A DNA stretch of 64,000 nt from Pyxicephalus adspersus (Eukaryota; Chordata; Amphibia; Anura; Pyxicephalidae), in assembly GCF_032062135.1 (NCBI RefSeq), contig NC_092863.1, positions 19,364,303-19,428,302 of the forward strand. Reading direction: 5' to 3'. Positions 1-12,650 of the stretch are shown one piece after another. The translations under genes and the position numbers were made by a program. The notes under the pieces were generated by a model, which was given only the letters and a program-made list of their open reading frames with translations, was not told the origin of the DNA and made no database searches. Within the stretch, counting starts at the first letter, position 1, and the number at the start of each line of letters is the position of its first letter.

Positions 1-228
1 GAAGCCTAGGCAATGATCACATGGTGCCTTGTGGGGGGCATTGTGTTTGTTTCAATCCATTAGAGACTGCACAGTGTAATATTTAGTGTCAGACAAACTT
101 GTGATGTGAGAGGATGAACAATACACAGGCTGCATAGATAGATGGAAAATAATCTTTTCAACCCTAAAGTGTGTGTAGAGGTGTTTGTTTTTGTTAGTTA
201 TGGATGAAGTAGAAAACTTCTTCAATTT

Positions 229-310
229 CTTAATAAATTTCAAGTTTGGCCTCCGACTTGGTCTAAGTTTTTAATTTCGCTCCTTTGTGTATTTGAGTTT
301 GACACCCCTG
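229..310 (-). mobile_element. hAT-type terminal fragment (CAGGGGTGTCAAACTC end)
   Basis: Read on the minus strand, the segment starts CAGGGGTGTCAAACTCAAAT and runs through the interior typical of a repeat common in frog and fish genomes. The CAGGGG end and possible 8-bp flank suit the hAT superfamily. Only this end is visible. The opposite end was not found, so the copy is truncated or diverged toward position 1. Non-autonomous; no coding capacity seen. Confidence 0.5.
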
Positions 311-910
311 GTCTATAAGGATTGTATTTGGACCACCATGGTAAGAACGACAGTCTTCATTCTAACCATCAATGTCAGGGGCATCATTCCAAATAATGTA
401 TTATTGAGGTGGTTCCCTGAAATCTAAACCTTATTTAAGGAATTAATCAAGGCTGTATTATAGCATGTACATACACAAGAAAAAATGAGAGAGGTTTAAA
501 TTCAGGTTAAACATATATTGATTATTACAAGGTAATTAAATGCAGAGATCAATGAATGACCTACTGACCTTAATGTATTCACCTGCAGGCCAATCCCATT
601 CCCTTTTCTGCTAGCACATTTTAATAATATAAAGGGAACTAAAGGTAAAGTATAGCATTTACTCTAAATACAAATGACTCTGTAAGAAGGTTAACCCACA
701 CTACCTTTATTTATTAACAATTTTGTTTATGTTGTGCTTACCTAATTATTGATAAATTTAATGTTATGGTAGTTTATTAGTGATGATGCAGTGGTGTAGA
801 GTGGCAGCAGAGATTTGCAGGTTTCATTGTTCACCAGCCAAGGACCAGAAGCCCAGTGTGTCCGGTAACAAGGCAGTATTCAGCCTGGTCTGTTATGATA
901 ATGATTGGAG
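311..910. other. unannotated AT-rich DNA
   Basis: No frame, RNA gene or repeat was recognised here. Position 1-228 likewise holds nothing that can be named. The small open frame at 780-1046 has no protein-like composition and runs into the MITE that follows. Confidence 0.5.
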
Positions 911-1385
911 TAGTGTTTCTCAAGCAGGGCTATGTGGAAGCCTAAAGCTTTGTACACACGTCCAATGTTTCTCCCCAATAATCGGCTTAGGGCCGATATC
1001 GGACGAGAATCTGGCGTGTGTACAGCGCCCAACGTCCATCTTCTGAACGATCGTCCTGGTGGATCCACGGACTATGAACGACAAATGATCCTATAGCAAG
1101 GGAAGGGGAAGAGCGCACAGCAGGGTGCTGCTCTGTCGTTCTCCCCTCTCCATAGAGCAGAATGGTGCTGTATGTACAGCACTCGTTCATGCATCGTGCA
1201 GTCCTTAGTTGTTGGAGAGGATCGTGAAAGAAAAAAAATTGCACGTGTGTATGCAGCTTAAGGTTCCTCCAGAGGTTTCTAGGGGTTCCTTGAGCAACAT
1301 ATGCCACTCCCGTCAGTTTAACTGAAATCAATGATCTTTTTGGATATCTGTATGGTTGATATTCCTCCCACTGACCAGTACACTA
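911..1385 (+). mobile_element. hAT-like MITE, interrupted by a TTAA element
   Basis: The left part (911-942) reads TAGTGTTTCTCAAGCAGGG, one base from the CAGTGTTTCTCAACCAGGG hAT end. After the insertion at 943-1261 it resumes with GGTTCCTCCAGAGG and GGGGTTCCTTGAGCAA, as in other copies of this family. Related pieces lie at 29768-29910, 47878-48705 and 56984-57221. The right end is degraded near 1385. The broken order shows that this element was present before the piggyBac-type MITE arrived. Confidence 0.5.
943..1261 (+). mobile_element. piggyBac-type MITE, subfamily 1
   Basis: About 319 bp with terminal inverted repeats: left TAAAGCTTTGTACACACGTC, right ending CGTGTGTATGCAGCTTAA. The right flank is an intact TTAA (1258-1261); the left is a decayed CTAA. 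TTAA target choice fits piggyBac or Kolobok elements. The interior (GGATCCACGGAC, a GAGCGCACAGCAGGGTGC stretch, and a self-complementary GTGCTGTATGTACAGCAC) matches 27784-28120. It carries no transposase, so it depended on an autonomous relative. Confidence 0.8.
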
Positions 1386-3842
1386 ATGTACTGTGAGCTG
1401 TAAATATATCAGCTAGAGCAGCGATTCCCTGAAACTCTTCTCAATTAGAGAAAGAGGCATAGATAGCAGTGATCTCTGTCTGTTGACAGCAGTATAGAGA
1501 CTCCTTTAAGAAGTGACGTCTGTGAAGATTGCGACAAAATAATGCTAAGTAATAGAAAATTTGCATTGGATGTTAGCCCACTAGCATTACGATTCTTCAG
1601 TTTATACCAGTTTTTTTGCCAGTAAATTGATCCTGTTCCTTGTAAAGTTTACATAGTGGCTTTAATAATTATACAGAACATTTGGTTACCTTGAGGATGA
1701 TCAGGAGCTATAGATGGTATTGTTTTTTGTTTTTGTTTTACTGAAAAAGAAATTGAAAAAAAAACGCCTCTTCCCCCCCCCGTAACTTAACATGATGTTT
1801 TATTCTTGAACACAACAATGTTGCAACCTTGGGAGCTGATTGGTGATTTGCCATATTGAAAGCAGCTCTAAGGGACCTCCTGATATCTTATTAATAAAGC
1901 TTGCAAGCAAACTTTATTTCATATACAGGTGTACAATTGTGTTGCAAAAATTCATATAGATGAATGATTCGCATATGTGATTTTCTGTTGAGTTAATGTT
2001 ACATTTTAATGTAACATTAACATCAATGTAACAATGAATTGGCATTGTGTGAATAAAAATAATTGTTTTGTGCCAAATGTAGATACACATATAATCAAAG
2101 AGGTTGACATGTCTAGCCATATAGTAAATGTTTGTCCATATGATCTACTTATTGTTGCTTTTCACATATCATCTTTGTTTATATTTGATTATTTTTGTGC
2201 TCTATGTGATGAAAGAGACATTTCGGTGAGATATTAAAGCATCCCAAGCTACTAGATGACAAATATTTTTTTACTGTATTAATTTAAATAAAGTTGTCAG
2301 ATTGTCCATTATTCACATCATTGGTTGACCCTAAAGAAGTTTGTAATCTAACATCCTTATCGTAGTGATACACACACGTTATGTTGTTAGTTTGGATGGA
2401 AGCCAATTATTTTACCACTACGGTTTTGGATTATGAGAGTAAATCAGAAGGACAGATTAACCAGTCACACATTATGCTATCCACAAGATTAACTATAGAC
2501 TTTTTACATTTATCTGAATTTTAAGAAGACTAAACAAAGTACCTTTTAAAGTTTGCATCAGGGTGCACATAAAAGTTACATAAAATATCCTATTGTATTA
2601 ATAGAGACAGAAAGTTTTAATATAGTATGTTGTGATCTTTTCTTTTTTGTTTCTCTTTTACTTGCTAATTTCTTATTATATATACTGTATATCCTTTCTA
2701 TCTCTGACATTGTACTATTCTCTTTACCAGTGCCTGGCCTTCTCTGTGACTCTTGTGTGCAGCCTGTCTCCAGCTGGAATGCCAGTCCTAAGGCAGTCAC
2801 TCTGCTCACACTATAGCCCTGTCAGGAGCAATTATTGATGGGCTGCCCATGTATTGTATATTCAGAGCTATTGAGAACAGGCCTAGAGAGCAGTATTTTC
2901 TTTTCCTTTGCCTGAATAGGAGAAAGATGCACATATTTAAAAACAGAAGGAAGAATAGATTGGGGGAGTTACGACTGAGGTGGGATTTGCAATATATTTG
3001 GTAATATTCCCAGAGGTTCCATCAGACAAAACACGGTAGTAAAGATAAAAAAGCTCTTCGAGTTATAGGAAAATCAAATCACAAGTATATACAAACAGAT
3101 GTCTAATCTGAAAGGGGCAGATGCACAGTGTCCAGTGCAATTACACACTCTAAAGGGGAGGCAGTTTGTATTTTTTTACTCAAGAAACTTAAGATATTTA
3201 TCTAACCTGGAAAAAGGGATAACAGATAAATAACGGGTATATATCACTGTAAACATAGGTAATATTACATGCAAAAATGACTATTTAGGGTAATACTCAA
3301 TAAATTTGTTTTTTTTTTGTTCTGGAGTTTTTACTTCATAGGCCACAACTCTGCATCCTTGCATGCTTTACAAGTCTGTATTAATGGAATCCCCATGCAC
3401 TTACTATACAAGTGTTTCAGTATGCTAAATATACATTAATGTTAATTTCTAGCATCCCCCCTATGGAATCATAAACAGATTTGCACTTTTGATAGCAGAC
3501 CTTCCATAACACTGTGCACACTTATTTTTTTGCATGGGGAAGAGTGTGTGAACAATGGATATCCAATTATTCCAGGCTGGGCTGTACAGGAGGCAAGTGA
3601 ATTTGTGATGTCAAAAGCTGACCATGGGAATACATTGGTAAGCTGATCTACTTTGAGATTTGTGATTTCTTACTTTTAAAGGGTAGCTGAAAAGTTAAAC
3701 AAAGTACAGTTATCTTAGTTGTCCTCTACCCTGACCTAAGCCAACCTACGTTCTATAGATGAATATTTATGGACATACGGCAGTCACAGTCCTTATGTTT
3801 GTTTACCTAAATTGACCTGGTTGTATCTTTGCAAAAGAGCCC
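1386..3842. other. unannotated AT-rich DNA
   Basis: I see no supported gene. A short G+C-richer piece at 2725-2880 has no recognised identity. A poly-A run followed by a C9 tract lies near 1756-1783. Short frames on both strands here are unconvincing. Confidence 0.5.
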
Positions 3843-4175
3843 GATAGGTTTTATTATTATTATTATTACACAGTATTTATATAGCGCCATCATATTACGC
3901 AGAGCAGTACAAAGTCCATAGTCATGTCACTAACTGTCCCTTAAAGGAGCTCACAATCTAATGTGCCTACTATAGTCATATGTCATTGTAGTCTAAGGTC
4001 AATTTAGGGGGAAGCCAATTAACCTCACTGCATGTTTTTGGGATATGGGAGGAAACTGGAGTACCCAGAGGAAACCCACGCAGACACGAGGAGAACCTGC
4101 AAACTCCTGTGCCCTGGCCGAGACTCAAACCTGGGACCCATCACTGCGAAGACCAGAGTGCTAACCACTATACCT
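3843..4175 (+). repeat. interspersed repeat, type B (TTTATATAGCGCC head)
   Basis: It opens with a TTA microsatellite, then the head TTTATATAGCGCCATCATAT, then a body with GTCATGTCACTAACTGTCCC, GGGGGAAGCCAATTAA, GAGGAAACCCACGCAGACAC and a tail ending AGTGCTAACCACTA. This body is widespread in vertebrate genomes; I do not assign its class. Other type B copies are at 18660-18828, 18834-19108, 21780-21950 and 46520-46800. No coding content. Confidence 0.75.
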
Positions 4176-5675
4176 TTAAAGTCCTGCTTATACTAGTTAA
4201 GGTACAGTATATACCTCCCCTATCCTACCCAATCATTGTTTTAAATGTATTTATAAAGTACAGGTGATCTTTTAACCGCAGTATGGCATGCCCCCATAAT
4301 ATAGCTGGCTGTCCTCTGCTTTACAGTCTGCAGCATCCCCGGTTTCTGGAGCTGGTAGAAGGATTTGCTCCTATCCCTCCACCAGCCTCAAAGACAATTC
4401 ATTTTCACAGGAGTGACCTGGACAATACAGTTAGTAATAATAGCAGCCATTATTCATAATTACGTTATATTCTGGTCAGTACAAAAAAAAAACATTCCGT
4501 CAGTGCTAAAGGCACCTGAACACTGAATTGGTGTTACACAAAATGTGTAATGCACAAAACTGCAATATATTTTAAAATGAGAGGAAGAACTGAGAAACCT
4601 ATGAGACATTACAAAAATGGCATATGGGCACAAACCAATAACAGCTCCAATTATTAAATGTATCATAGGGAAAGGCAATAAAATGCTGTATCCTTTGTGC
4701 CTAATTTCAGAGTTGGCAATTCCTAGCTGCCATACCTACCAAACTACTTCTATAGGTAGAACAACCCTGTTATAATGCTACACTCCTGGTGGACTTGCTC
4801 TTAAATTCAGCGCCTGTGAAAAATAATCCACCAACTTTCAACTTTTTCCATCTTTGAAAGTACCCATGGGAAGCTCAACTGACTAAAAAACCACACCATG
4901 ACCTATGAAATGTTACTTACATCTTAAAAGTAGCATATCATAAAATATTGAGACCTAAATTCTGACTTGGATTGGAAAGTCAAAAAAAGGACACTATTTT
5001 AAAGATATGCAAAATAATTGGCTAATCGAAGGCCTTAATAAATGATTCTCTTTTGGATATAGAAGACCTAAACCTTACCCAGGCCAATTGCCGACCAAAT
5101 GGGGTAGACTCCCCTATTGCAACTCTTTACTCCCAATTTCCGTTTTGCTTTTCCCTGTTTCTCTATCTTTTCCTACTTCCCCAGCATATCTAGCCTTTGA
5201 TCTGGCTGTTTTATGCTATTTCTTCTACACTTACTATACAGTGTTCTGCAGACATTTCTACAACCATGTGAATACATGTCCTTTAGGGACTTCTCAAGTA
5301 TTATTATTTTATATTTATCTATATAATGATCTTTAGTGCACAGTACACTTGTATGTGTATGCATTATTACAACACATTTTTTGTACAATTAATACTAGGC
5401 CTGGATGGATAAGGGTTTAGCTGCTAGATCTAGGCAGTTTTGGTAGAATTGGGCAGCATCCATCATATTTATGGGCACCAATCTGGACTGCTATCTGAGT
5501 AGTATTTATTGCCACAATGATAAATTGAAGCTGGCAGTGTCTAGCCATACTTACTGGTAATATAGCCTTGTGTGTATTCCTTTTCTATTATTGTATTTTT
5601 GCTTTACTCATATAGATGCCTTGTCTAGCAAGCATATTCCAAACAGATACTCAGTTGTCATAAATGTCCTTTCCA
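4176..5675. other. unannotated AT-rich DNA
   Basis: Nothing recognisable as a gene or repeat. The open frames at 4460-4678 and 5088-5388 overlap on opposite strands, are hydrophobic by composition and lack any family signature. Confidence 0.5.
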
Positions 5676-6167
5676 TTAAAGCAGAACTAAACTCTAAATA
5701 TAAAAAATTGGGACGAGACAGGTCTTTTGTTGCAGAAGGGACAGACAATGTCCTTCTGCAATAAAATTACATTACCTGCCTAATAGCAATTGTTTAATTA
5801 CACTCACCTGTCTTTGGCCATATTTGATCGGCCAGGTCGAGATAATGTAACTCCCACGCATGTGACCATTTACCTGGCACATCCTGACATGTATCTTTTT
5901 TAGGAGATGATAGCGATCAGGCAGGTAAGTATGTCTTTCCCCTCACCTATCCGTTTTGGATATAAAGACCTGCCTGACCTCTAATTTTGAACTAGGAAAT
6001 GTAGTTATTATTATTATTATTATTAATAAACAGGATTTATATAGTGCCAACATATTACGCAGCGCTGTACATTAAATAGGGGTTGCAAATGACAGACTAA
6101 TACAGACAGTGATACAGGAGGAGAGGACCCTGCCCCGAAGAGCTTACAATCTAGTAGTTCCACTTTA
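5676..6167 (+). mobile_element. TTAA-flanked MITE carrying a nested repeat
   Basis: The left end is TTAAAGCAGAACTAAACTC and the right end is AGTTCCACTTTAA, giving inverted termini of the form TTAAAG..GAACTA. TTAA occurs at both edges (5676-5679 and 6164-6167). The interior is split at 6003-6156 by a type A repeat. Without the insert the element is about 340 bp. The TTAA rule and ends resemble the AAAGCGGACCTAAAC family seen at 30089 and 34795, but the interior differs. Confidence 0.6.
6003..6156 (+). repeat. interspersed repeat, type A (GCGCTGTACATTAAATAGGG)
   Basis: A TTA microsatellite leads into the head AGGATTTATATAGTGCCAAC, then GCGCTGTACATTAAATAGGG, then the tail CCCGAAGAGCTTACAATCTA. 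The head is shared with the type B repeat but the body is different. Other type A copies are 11355-11490, 12565-12650 and the long 54557-55520 copy. This one lies inside a TTAA MITE and is therefore younger than it. Confidence 0.75.
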
Positions 6168-6709
6168 ATGGCTTGCTAATTAGTACTATTGGTAAACACT
6201 GTTATGGTATGCTTCTCTATTAGCTGCCACATTTCAGAAGTACTTTTCTTTAAAAATCCAGTATTTGCCAAAGACAAGCTGCAAAACTCAAAAATCAGTG
6301 TGATATTAAAAAAAGCAGCAAACATCCTGGTCTGAGCTCAAGTTGTTAGTCGGTTCCAGAGAGTTTAGCAAGTGAATTAGTTGGTAGAGGTCACAGACAT
6401 ACATAGGTTACTAGACCAACACCTCTGTAATTGTCAATCCCCTGTGTATCCTTCAGTGCTTGGTTATTTCTTCTGCTGATCTACATATCACTGTTTTGTG
6501 CTTTAGTGATGTGTGAGATAGCACGAAGAACCACTTTTCATATGGAAACAAAGAGGTTTTGCTTCACATTCAATCTGGAACAAGTTTATAATAGAAAATG
6601 AGGAATACATTTTTGTTTTAATTTTATTAACAATATTAACAATTTTCTTTCAATTTCTTTCAATTTTCTGAAAATCCAACCATTCAAGTCTATGCCTTGG
6701 AGTAGCAAG
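6168..6709. other. unannotated AT-rich DNA
   Basis: No gene or named repeat seen. There is a short duplicated TTTCAATTTCTTTCAATTT motif near 6648-6670. Confidence 0.5.
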
Positions 6710-7011
6710 GAAAAGTACAGCTGAGGGGGAGGGCTGGAAATGCCAGACGCAGCCAATGCGGAGCTAAATCTTATGAGTGGCCCGCCACTGAAACTATATA
6801 GCGGCGCTACTAAAATTCCCAGAATTATTTGCGCCTATAAAACAGTCCAATGTGGGGCCACACATAGGCCACTGGTCTATAGACGCGAGTGATGCCGGGT
6901 ATTGTAGTAGCAGCGCTATTTCAATGCAGCGCTAGGCCAGCTACAGTTTATATTTAGGATTCCTTTGGGGGCCACAAAAATGGACTTGGGGGCCAGAGTT
7001 TGACGCCCCTG
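6710..7011 (-). mobile_element. hAT-type element, CAGGGGCGTCAAACTC end
   Basis: On the minus strand it begins CAGGGGCGTCAAACTCTGGC (ending at 7011) and continues with GGGGGCCACAAAAATGGA (plus strand 6967-6984). It is G+C-richer than its surroundings, with several GCGC sites. The left limit is uncertain and no inverted partner end was found. The 229-310 end is a diverged relative. Confidence 0.5.
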
Positions 7012-7747
7012 ATCTATAGTAAGGGAACTTTTTAAATGTTCATTTTTGAAAACTTTTTTTTTTACCTACCTTGCGTTTTACCTAATGAACACTAATCTTT
7101 TTATTGTTATTGTATCTCATGTGTAACAAGTTATATCTAACAGAAACTAGCAATAAATTGATATGTCATATGTGACCAGAAATTGCATGTTAGGAGATAC
7201 TACTAAATTGTAAGGAGTGTAGACTCAGCTTTGGTACAGACTTCTAAAGACCCTTGATGATCTTTATATGACCTTGGAGATATCTAGATCTAAGGCAGCA
7301 CCCCTGCTATCTGTTTGATATTTCTCTTTAGGAAATCTTTTCTTTGGCTTTGTAAACTCTTGTAATCTGACTGGATTACACCTCTAGATCTCCTAGCATT
7401 TCCTGGAGGTATGCGAATATACATGAAAGCAGCTCATCCTTTCACATGCAAATGTGGCAACCTTAAACCCCAGATTCACCATGGGTTACTATGTCATGAT
7501 ATTGTTAACAAGGGTTTAGACTCTTATCTGTTCTTGTTGAACTGATAAACGTTCTTCACTTTCTACACACAACATACCATCGAAAAATGATGTTTAATAA
7601 TTCATGTAAGTGAAAATAGTGATATGAATGGATATTGAAATAATATCTACCCACTTTTCATTGTGAATATATGAAAAGCAAATTTGATTTGATAAACAAA
7701 AATCAGTTCCTGTATATTTTGTACATTCCATGTAGACACATTTGTTA

Positions 7748-7781
<34 letters not shown>
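7748..7781. repeat. (TA)n microsatellite
   Basis: An uninterrupted TA run of about 34 bases, likely length-variable. It creates the artefactual Ile-Tyr repeats in an overlapping minus-strand frame. Confidence 0.9.
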
Positions 7782-7783
<2 letters not shown>

Positions 7784-8912
7784 TTTTTCACCTTTTGATG
7801 TGTTTATGGCAAGAGGATACTGCAAAAACTAAAACAAATTCAGACAATATATAAAACATGTTACACATATAATGTATGTAAAATAAGCAATAAAAACGAA
7901 TTATAAGAATATTATTGGAATGAATGGCTACAATTGTAAAATAAATGATGCTACCTGAATTTGGAAAGATTTTTATGGTTTAAATAGGACAGAAATAAAT
8001 AATCATGCTATTTTTTATTTCTTTAAAAAAATCTATGGGATTGTGACTAGACTAATATAAATAATTATAGCATGGGTAAATATTTATAAGAATTAATTTC
8101 TTGGTTGCTTACTATACAGATACAATGGATGTATTTCCTTTGTATGTACAGCTACAATAATTTACTGCTACTCTGTTTCAGTGCAACTTTGTCTAATGCC
8201 AAACACGTATATTTAATTTAAGGCTTATATGTCCATTAAATTACTAAATATCTAATAACTTATAGTGCATAGTAATACATTACATTTTGTCAGTCTGTAA
8301 TCAATTTCAGAACCTCTATATTTGTCAGTAATTAAAAGCGATAAGTATTCTCTGTACAAATTCAAAATCAGTATATTATGCACAGTTGCACAGTTCAGTT
8401 GGATTTTATTTAATTGGAAACACTCCAAAATTAAAAAAAGGAAAGCACCACTTTTTTAAAATAAAAGGTTTAGGCCATATTTGATCAAACTAAATATTTA
8501 TATTACCTAGGCATTATCATTGTCCATTATACTAGTAGGCTGCAATATTAGTGCTGTAACTCATTAGTACGGGAGATACCTGAGCCCTCAAGTTTTTTTT
8601 TATTTCCAGCAATTGTGGAACTGTAGAATTGCCATGTCAGCGGTGTCATGGCATACCCCATCTTATACCCCTACAGCTGAGTGTGATTCCCTTACAGTGC
8701 TGTTGTGTCTATATGCATTATAATTGGGGATTTGGAAAGCCAGGGCCAGCAAAAGGTAATCACAGTTTGTAGGAAAAGATAATGCTTATGTTGAAGAATT
8801 TTAGGACCCATGGAGAACATCAGCTCGGGTGTGCACGTAACTCCCATTGATGAGGATTAACTTTTTTTTATCTCTGTTGGCACTTTTAGTTTAAATCTTT
8901 TTACGTTTTTGA

Positions 8913-8952
8913 TATTTGATAAGTTTGATAAGTTTTGATAAGGTTTGATAAA
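8913..8952 (+). repeat. short tandem repeat, TTTGATAAG unit
   Basis: Four to five imperfect copies of TTTGATAAG/TTTTGATAAG in a row. Function unknown; probably slippage. Confidence 0.7.
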
Positions 8953-10873
8953 TTATATTGTTTTTCTGTTTGTAGAAATGGAAACCCAAACTCGGAGTTT
9001 AAAGAATTTTATTATACATAATAACTGTATCTATGGGAAAACTGTATTGTGCCCAATTTCAAGAAACACACTGATCAAGAAAGATAAAACTAAGATGAAA
9101 TTCAAAGACAAAAATAAATGCAAACCAATATTATTGCAAACAAAGTTATTAAGAATTTGGAAAATGGATAGTAAACACATTGATGTAAATCAGTTCTTAC
9201 AATAAACCAAGATCAAAGCATCTTAACCATGTGACACATGGGCAGACATGTTATGAAGACTGTACTCGGAGCTTTGATATTTAAATTAGTGTGACATCAG
9301 GGGGTCAGGCTATACTAAGAAAGGGCTATACAGGAGAGGAAAGCGGAAAACTGAAGTCCTACCTGACAGCAAGGATTAGCTGCCTCAGGTATAGGCAGCT
9401 GGGGTGAGAGGCTGTCACAGGTGGCAGATACTATGAAGGACGGTGGTGATCAATCAAGTTTTCCACAAGTTATATTACCCTAACTTAACCAGCCTTGAGC
9501 TACTATATGTCACACTGAAGGATAGAAAAATCCACAAATATTTAAAATGAAGTGTAAAAACTAAATTGGATAGCCTTGTTCAAGGATATACAAAGCAAAA
9601 ACGTGACAACCTAGAAATAAAAAAATAGTAATGTACATAATTACAGGTTTAAGCACAATTTCAAATTCTGTATTTTCTTCAAAATTGTAAGTTTCAGAAT
9701 GTAAAAAAATGTTGCATAGAAAGTCTATTGCTGTCTAACTGTCTATTACAGCATGTACCCTATTTATGTTATTTGTACAAAAACCAAAAAATTTGTAAAA
9801 AAACAAAAAAATTATCTTTATGTTGCTTAAATGAATACCTGTATTTTATCTATTTTTTTAAAAAATGTTGAGCTACAGAAAAAATATGTCAAGTTAAAAA
9901 CTTTCTATTATCATAAAAAAATCCAGCTATTTTATCTCCTTAAACAACATGACCATCTTTCTTTCCCTAATTAACTTCCCATTCTTTCCCCTTACTCTTT
10001 ACATAGACATTTTTCTCCAACTTCCTCTGTTGTCTTTACTTCTTTTCTATACACTTCTAAACATACCTGCCCCATGTGTACAGTATTTTTATTATTAATT
10101 ACATATCCACAGTATTTTTCCCCAAGGATGATGAACTACGCTTATAGGACCTTGTTAAACAAAGACCCAACTAAAAGATTTTTCATATTGTACCTAACAC
10201 TATCGAATGGTTTACTACGAATGACTGTAATGGGAAGTAATGGGGGCTTCTATTGTGACCTTCCACCTTTTGAAGCTGTAGTTATCCCTAAAGTGTAATG
10301 TCCATCTGGCACTTTGTGGCATCTGCTGTTGCTTCGCAGATCAGGGTAAGGGTCTGTGACTTTATCTCCCCAGAATTTGAACAGTATTGTGAACTAAGAG
10401 TCTAAATGTATATGTTGAATGTGAAAATACATGTTGTGAAAGTGTACCATGTGTGGGAATGTTTACTAATTTGTGCTAGCGTGAAGGTTTATTGTTGTGT
10501 TCTGTATGTCTGTCAGTTATGCAGACATTGTACTAAATGCAACTTGCCTTTGTTACATTAGGCTTTCCCCCTTTACAAATCGCTGTATTTAAGCTGTAAA
10601 AAGTACCCATGAAAATGGGTATTGGATAATGGAGAATTGGGTTTTTAAATTTAGGAAGTTGCCAACATCCCCCAAAAAAATTAATGTACAGAAAAAAAAG
10701 TACTTTCTCATTTAGGCAGTTTATGCACTACATTCACTTTTGTTAAGAAACATTCAACATTTTATTTAATTCCAATTTAAAAAAGCTATTTCACACCCAT
10801 GTTTGTTTAATCACAATCACATTTACATATTTGAGTATATATGATAGTCCCTTTCATTTTCCTCTTTCACTCA

Positions 10874-10913
10874 ACACGTTTCACAAAACTTATTCTGCTT
10901 CTTCAGGAGTGGT
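10874..10913 (+). repeat. dispersed 40-bp motif (AACACGTTT..GCTTCTTCAGG)
   Basis: CAACACGTTTCACAAAACTT is followed by ATTCTGCTTCTTCAGGAGT. The same motif appears at 48347-48384 with an AACGCGTTTTGCCC version and, reversed, at 36712-36745. It recalls a repeat module I have seen in amphibian sequence; the parent family is not certain. Confidence 0.45.
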
Positions 10914-11354
10914 GTAGGAATGGGAATACTCTTCTGCAGAACTCAATTATCATAACACAATTATGTAAGTGGTACAATGCATTGTACAGTATTATTTAAA
11001 AAAAAGAACTACATAAGACATAAGAAATACAAAAAAATATTTATGCACACATATACATACTTGTCCAAGAAAGTCCTTTTTTTTCTACCTATGAAATATT
11101 TTAGTCTTACCCCTGGCTGTGTCAATGGAAAGGGACATCACATGTTCTTCCTATAAAATCATTGGAACACTGTATTCCAGATCTTATATGAAAGGGGATC
11201 CAACGCAGTGCAAGATTGTATCATAATATTTTGAAACTTAGGCATTTCCAGGTTTTTGCCAGAGGGATAACATCACCCTTTCCAATGCATTGTGGAGCAA
11301 ATCCAGAATAGTTGTTACGCAGGAATACATAAAGTTGTATTAATAAATGTAATA

Positions 11355-11490
11355 ATGTAATAAGTCTTGAATTGTAAGCTCTTCAGGGCAGGGTCCTCTT
11401 CCCCTCCTGTCACTGTCTGTATCTGTCTGTCACTTCAACCCCTATTTATAGTACAGCACTGCGTAATATGTTGGCGCTATATAAACCCTA
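11355..11490 (-). repeat. interspersed repeat, type A
   Basis: Reverse orientation of the 6003-6156 copy: the tail (TTGTAAGCTCTTCAGGGCAG) comes first, then the CTGTCTGTATCTGTCTGTCA body, then the reversed head GCGTAATATGTTGGCGCTAT. No coding content. Confidence 0.75.
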
Positions 11491-12564
11491 GGTTTCCTAT
11501 AGATGTTGCTAGGGGTTAAACTAATCAATTTGTGAAAATTAGGTCAGTTTAACACTGATCTTTGGCAGCTAAAAAAAAACAATTCAGCAAAGAACAACAT
11601 ATACAAACAAAGCCACTGTAATCCAATTACATGCCTTGAAATAAATAGTATCTTCTTACATTACAAGGACTGAAGTGGCTGAATGGCCACTTAAAGTATG
11701 TGATTGGCATAAGAGAAAAATAATAGAGAGTATGACAACAAAATATCACTTGCTTACAATAATGATTTTTTCATTAAAACCCTTTCCAAGAAAAATGATG
11801 TTGTTGGTGACATATGCCATCAGTTTGCATATGTCAACATACCAACTGAAAATAAAAAATATATTTACTGTGTCATCTATGTTTATACAGTACAATCTGC
11901 AGACAAGTTATAAAAACTGTCCATACTTCCCCTCCCTAGCTGCTAACTAGTGAGGAAGCAATGTCCATTCTTCCAGACCATGGTATTGCACTGATATTGG
12001 GAAACATTACAGGCAAGGGAGAAAAGTGAAGGACAATAATACTACTGTACAGTAATTACCACTTCATATGTATCAAAAATAAGGAATATTGTCCCAATTG
12101 CATATACATCTGGTAGGACAGGAGCTTACACCATGAGAATAATGAAGGTTTGTAGTGCAATGTCTGCCTGATTGATTATCTAATCAGTAATTTAAGTTGT
12201 TAACATCTAAAATGTATCTTTATAATAACTTCATATATTCCCCTGAACACTACAGGTAAGGATTCCAGTATGCATTTCCTCATCCTGCAAGCTAAGTTCC
12301 ATTGCATTTTATAATGTTGTGACCCTAGCATATTTAGGACTCTAAAACTGGTTTAGGGTGGCTTTTATGTCTATGGCTTTTATGTCTATGGCATTTATAT
12401 TAATATTAGGATAATTTGTTCCATTTTCTAGGAGAATTAATTATTCTAAAATAATGACATGTACCTTTAGGCCTGTAAACTTTGTACCTGTTAACAGTGT
12501 GTTTGTTGAAACAAGATGTCAATATTCAGTGAATCCGAAAATTGATGCAGATATAAATGATTCC
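11491..12564. other. unannotated AT-rich DNA
   Basis: No gene recognised. At 12359-12392 there are two copies of a 16-bp unit (GGCTTTTATGTCTAT plus one base). The open frame at 11675-11950 is not protein-like. Confidence 0.5.
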
Positions 12565-12650
12565 AGTATCACTGTCTGTATTCGTCTGTCATTTGCAACC
12601 CCTATTTAATGTACAGCGCTGCGTAATATGTTAGCGCTATAAAAAAAATA
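12565..12650 (-). repeat. interspersed repeat, type A, truncated
   Basis: Contains the CACTGTCTGTATTCGTCTGT body part, AACCCCTATTTAATGTACAG and the reversed head ending GTTAGCGCTATA. The AAGAGCTTACAATCTA tail is missing, so this is a partial copy. Confidence 0.7.

Larger units (their letters stand above)
7012..11354. other. unannotated AT-rich DNA
   Basis: A long stretch with no gene that can be supported. It contains a TA microsatellite (7748-7781), a small tandem repeat (8913-8952) and one copy of a dispersed motif (10874-10913), listed separately. Frames such as 8945-9205 and 10074-10298 have AT-driven composition and no domain features. Confidence 0.5.
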
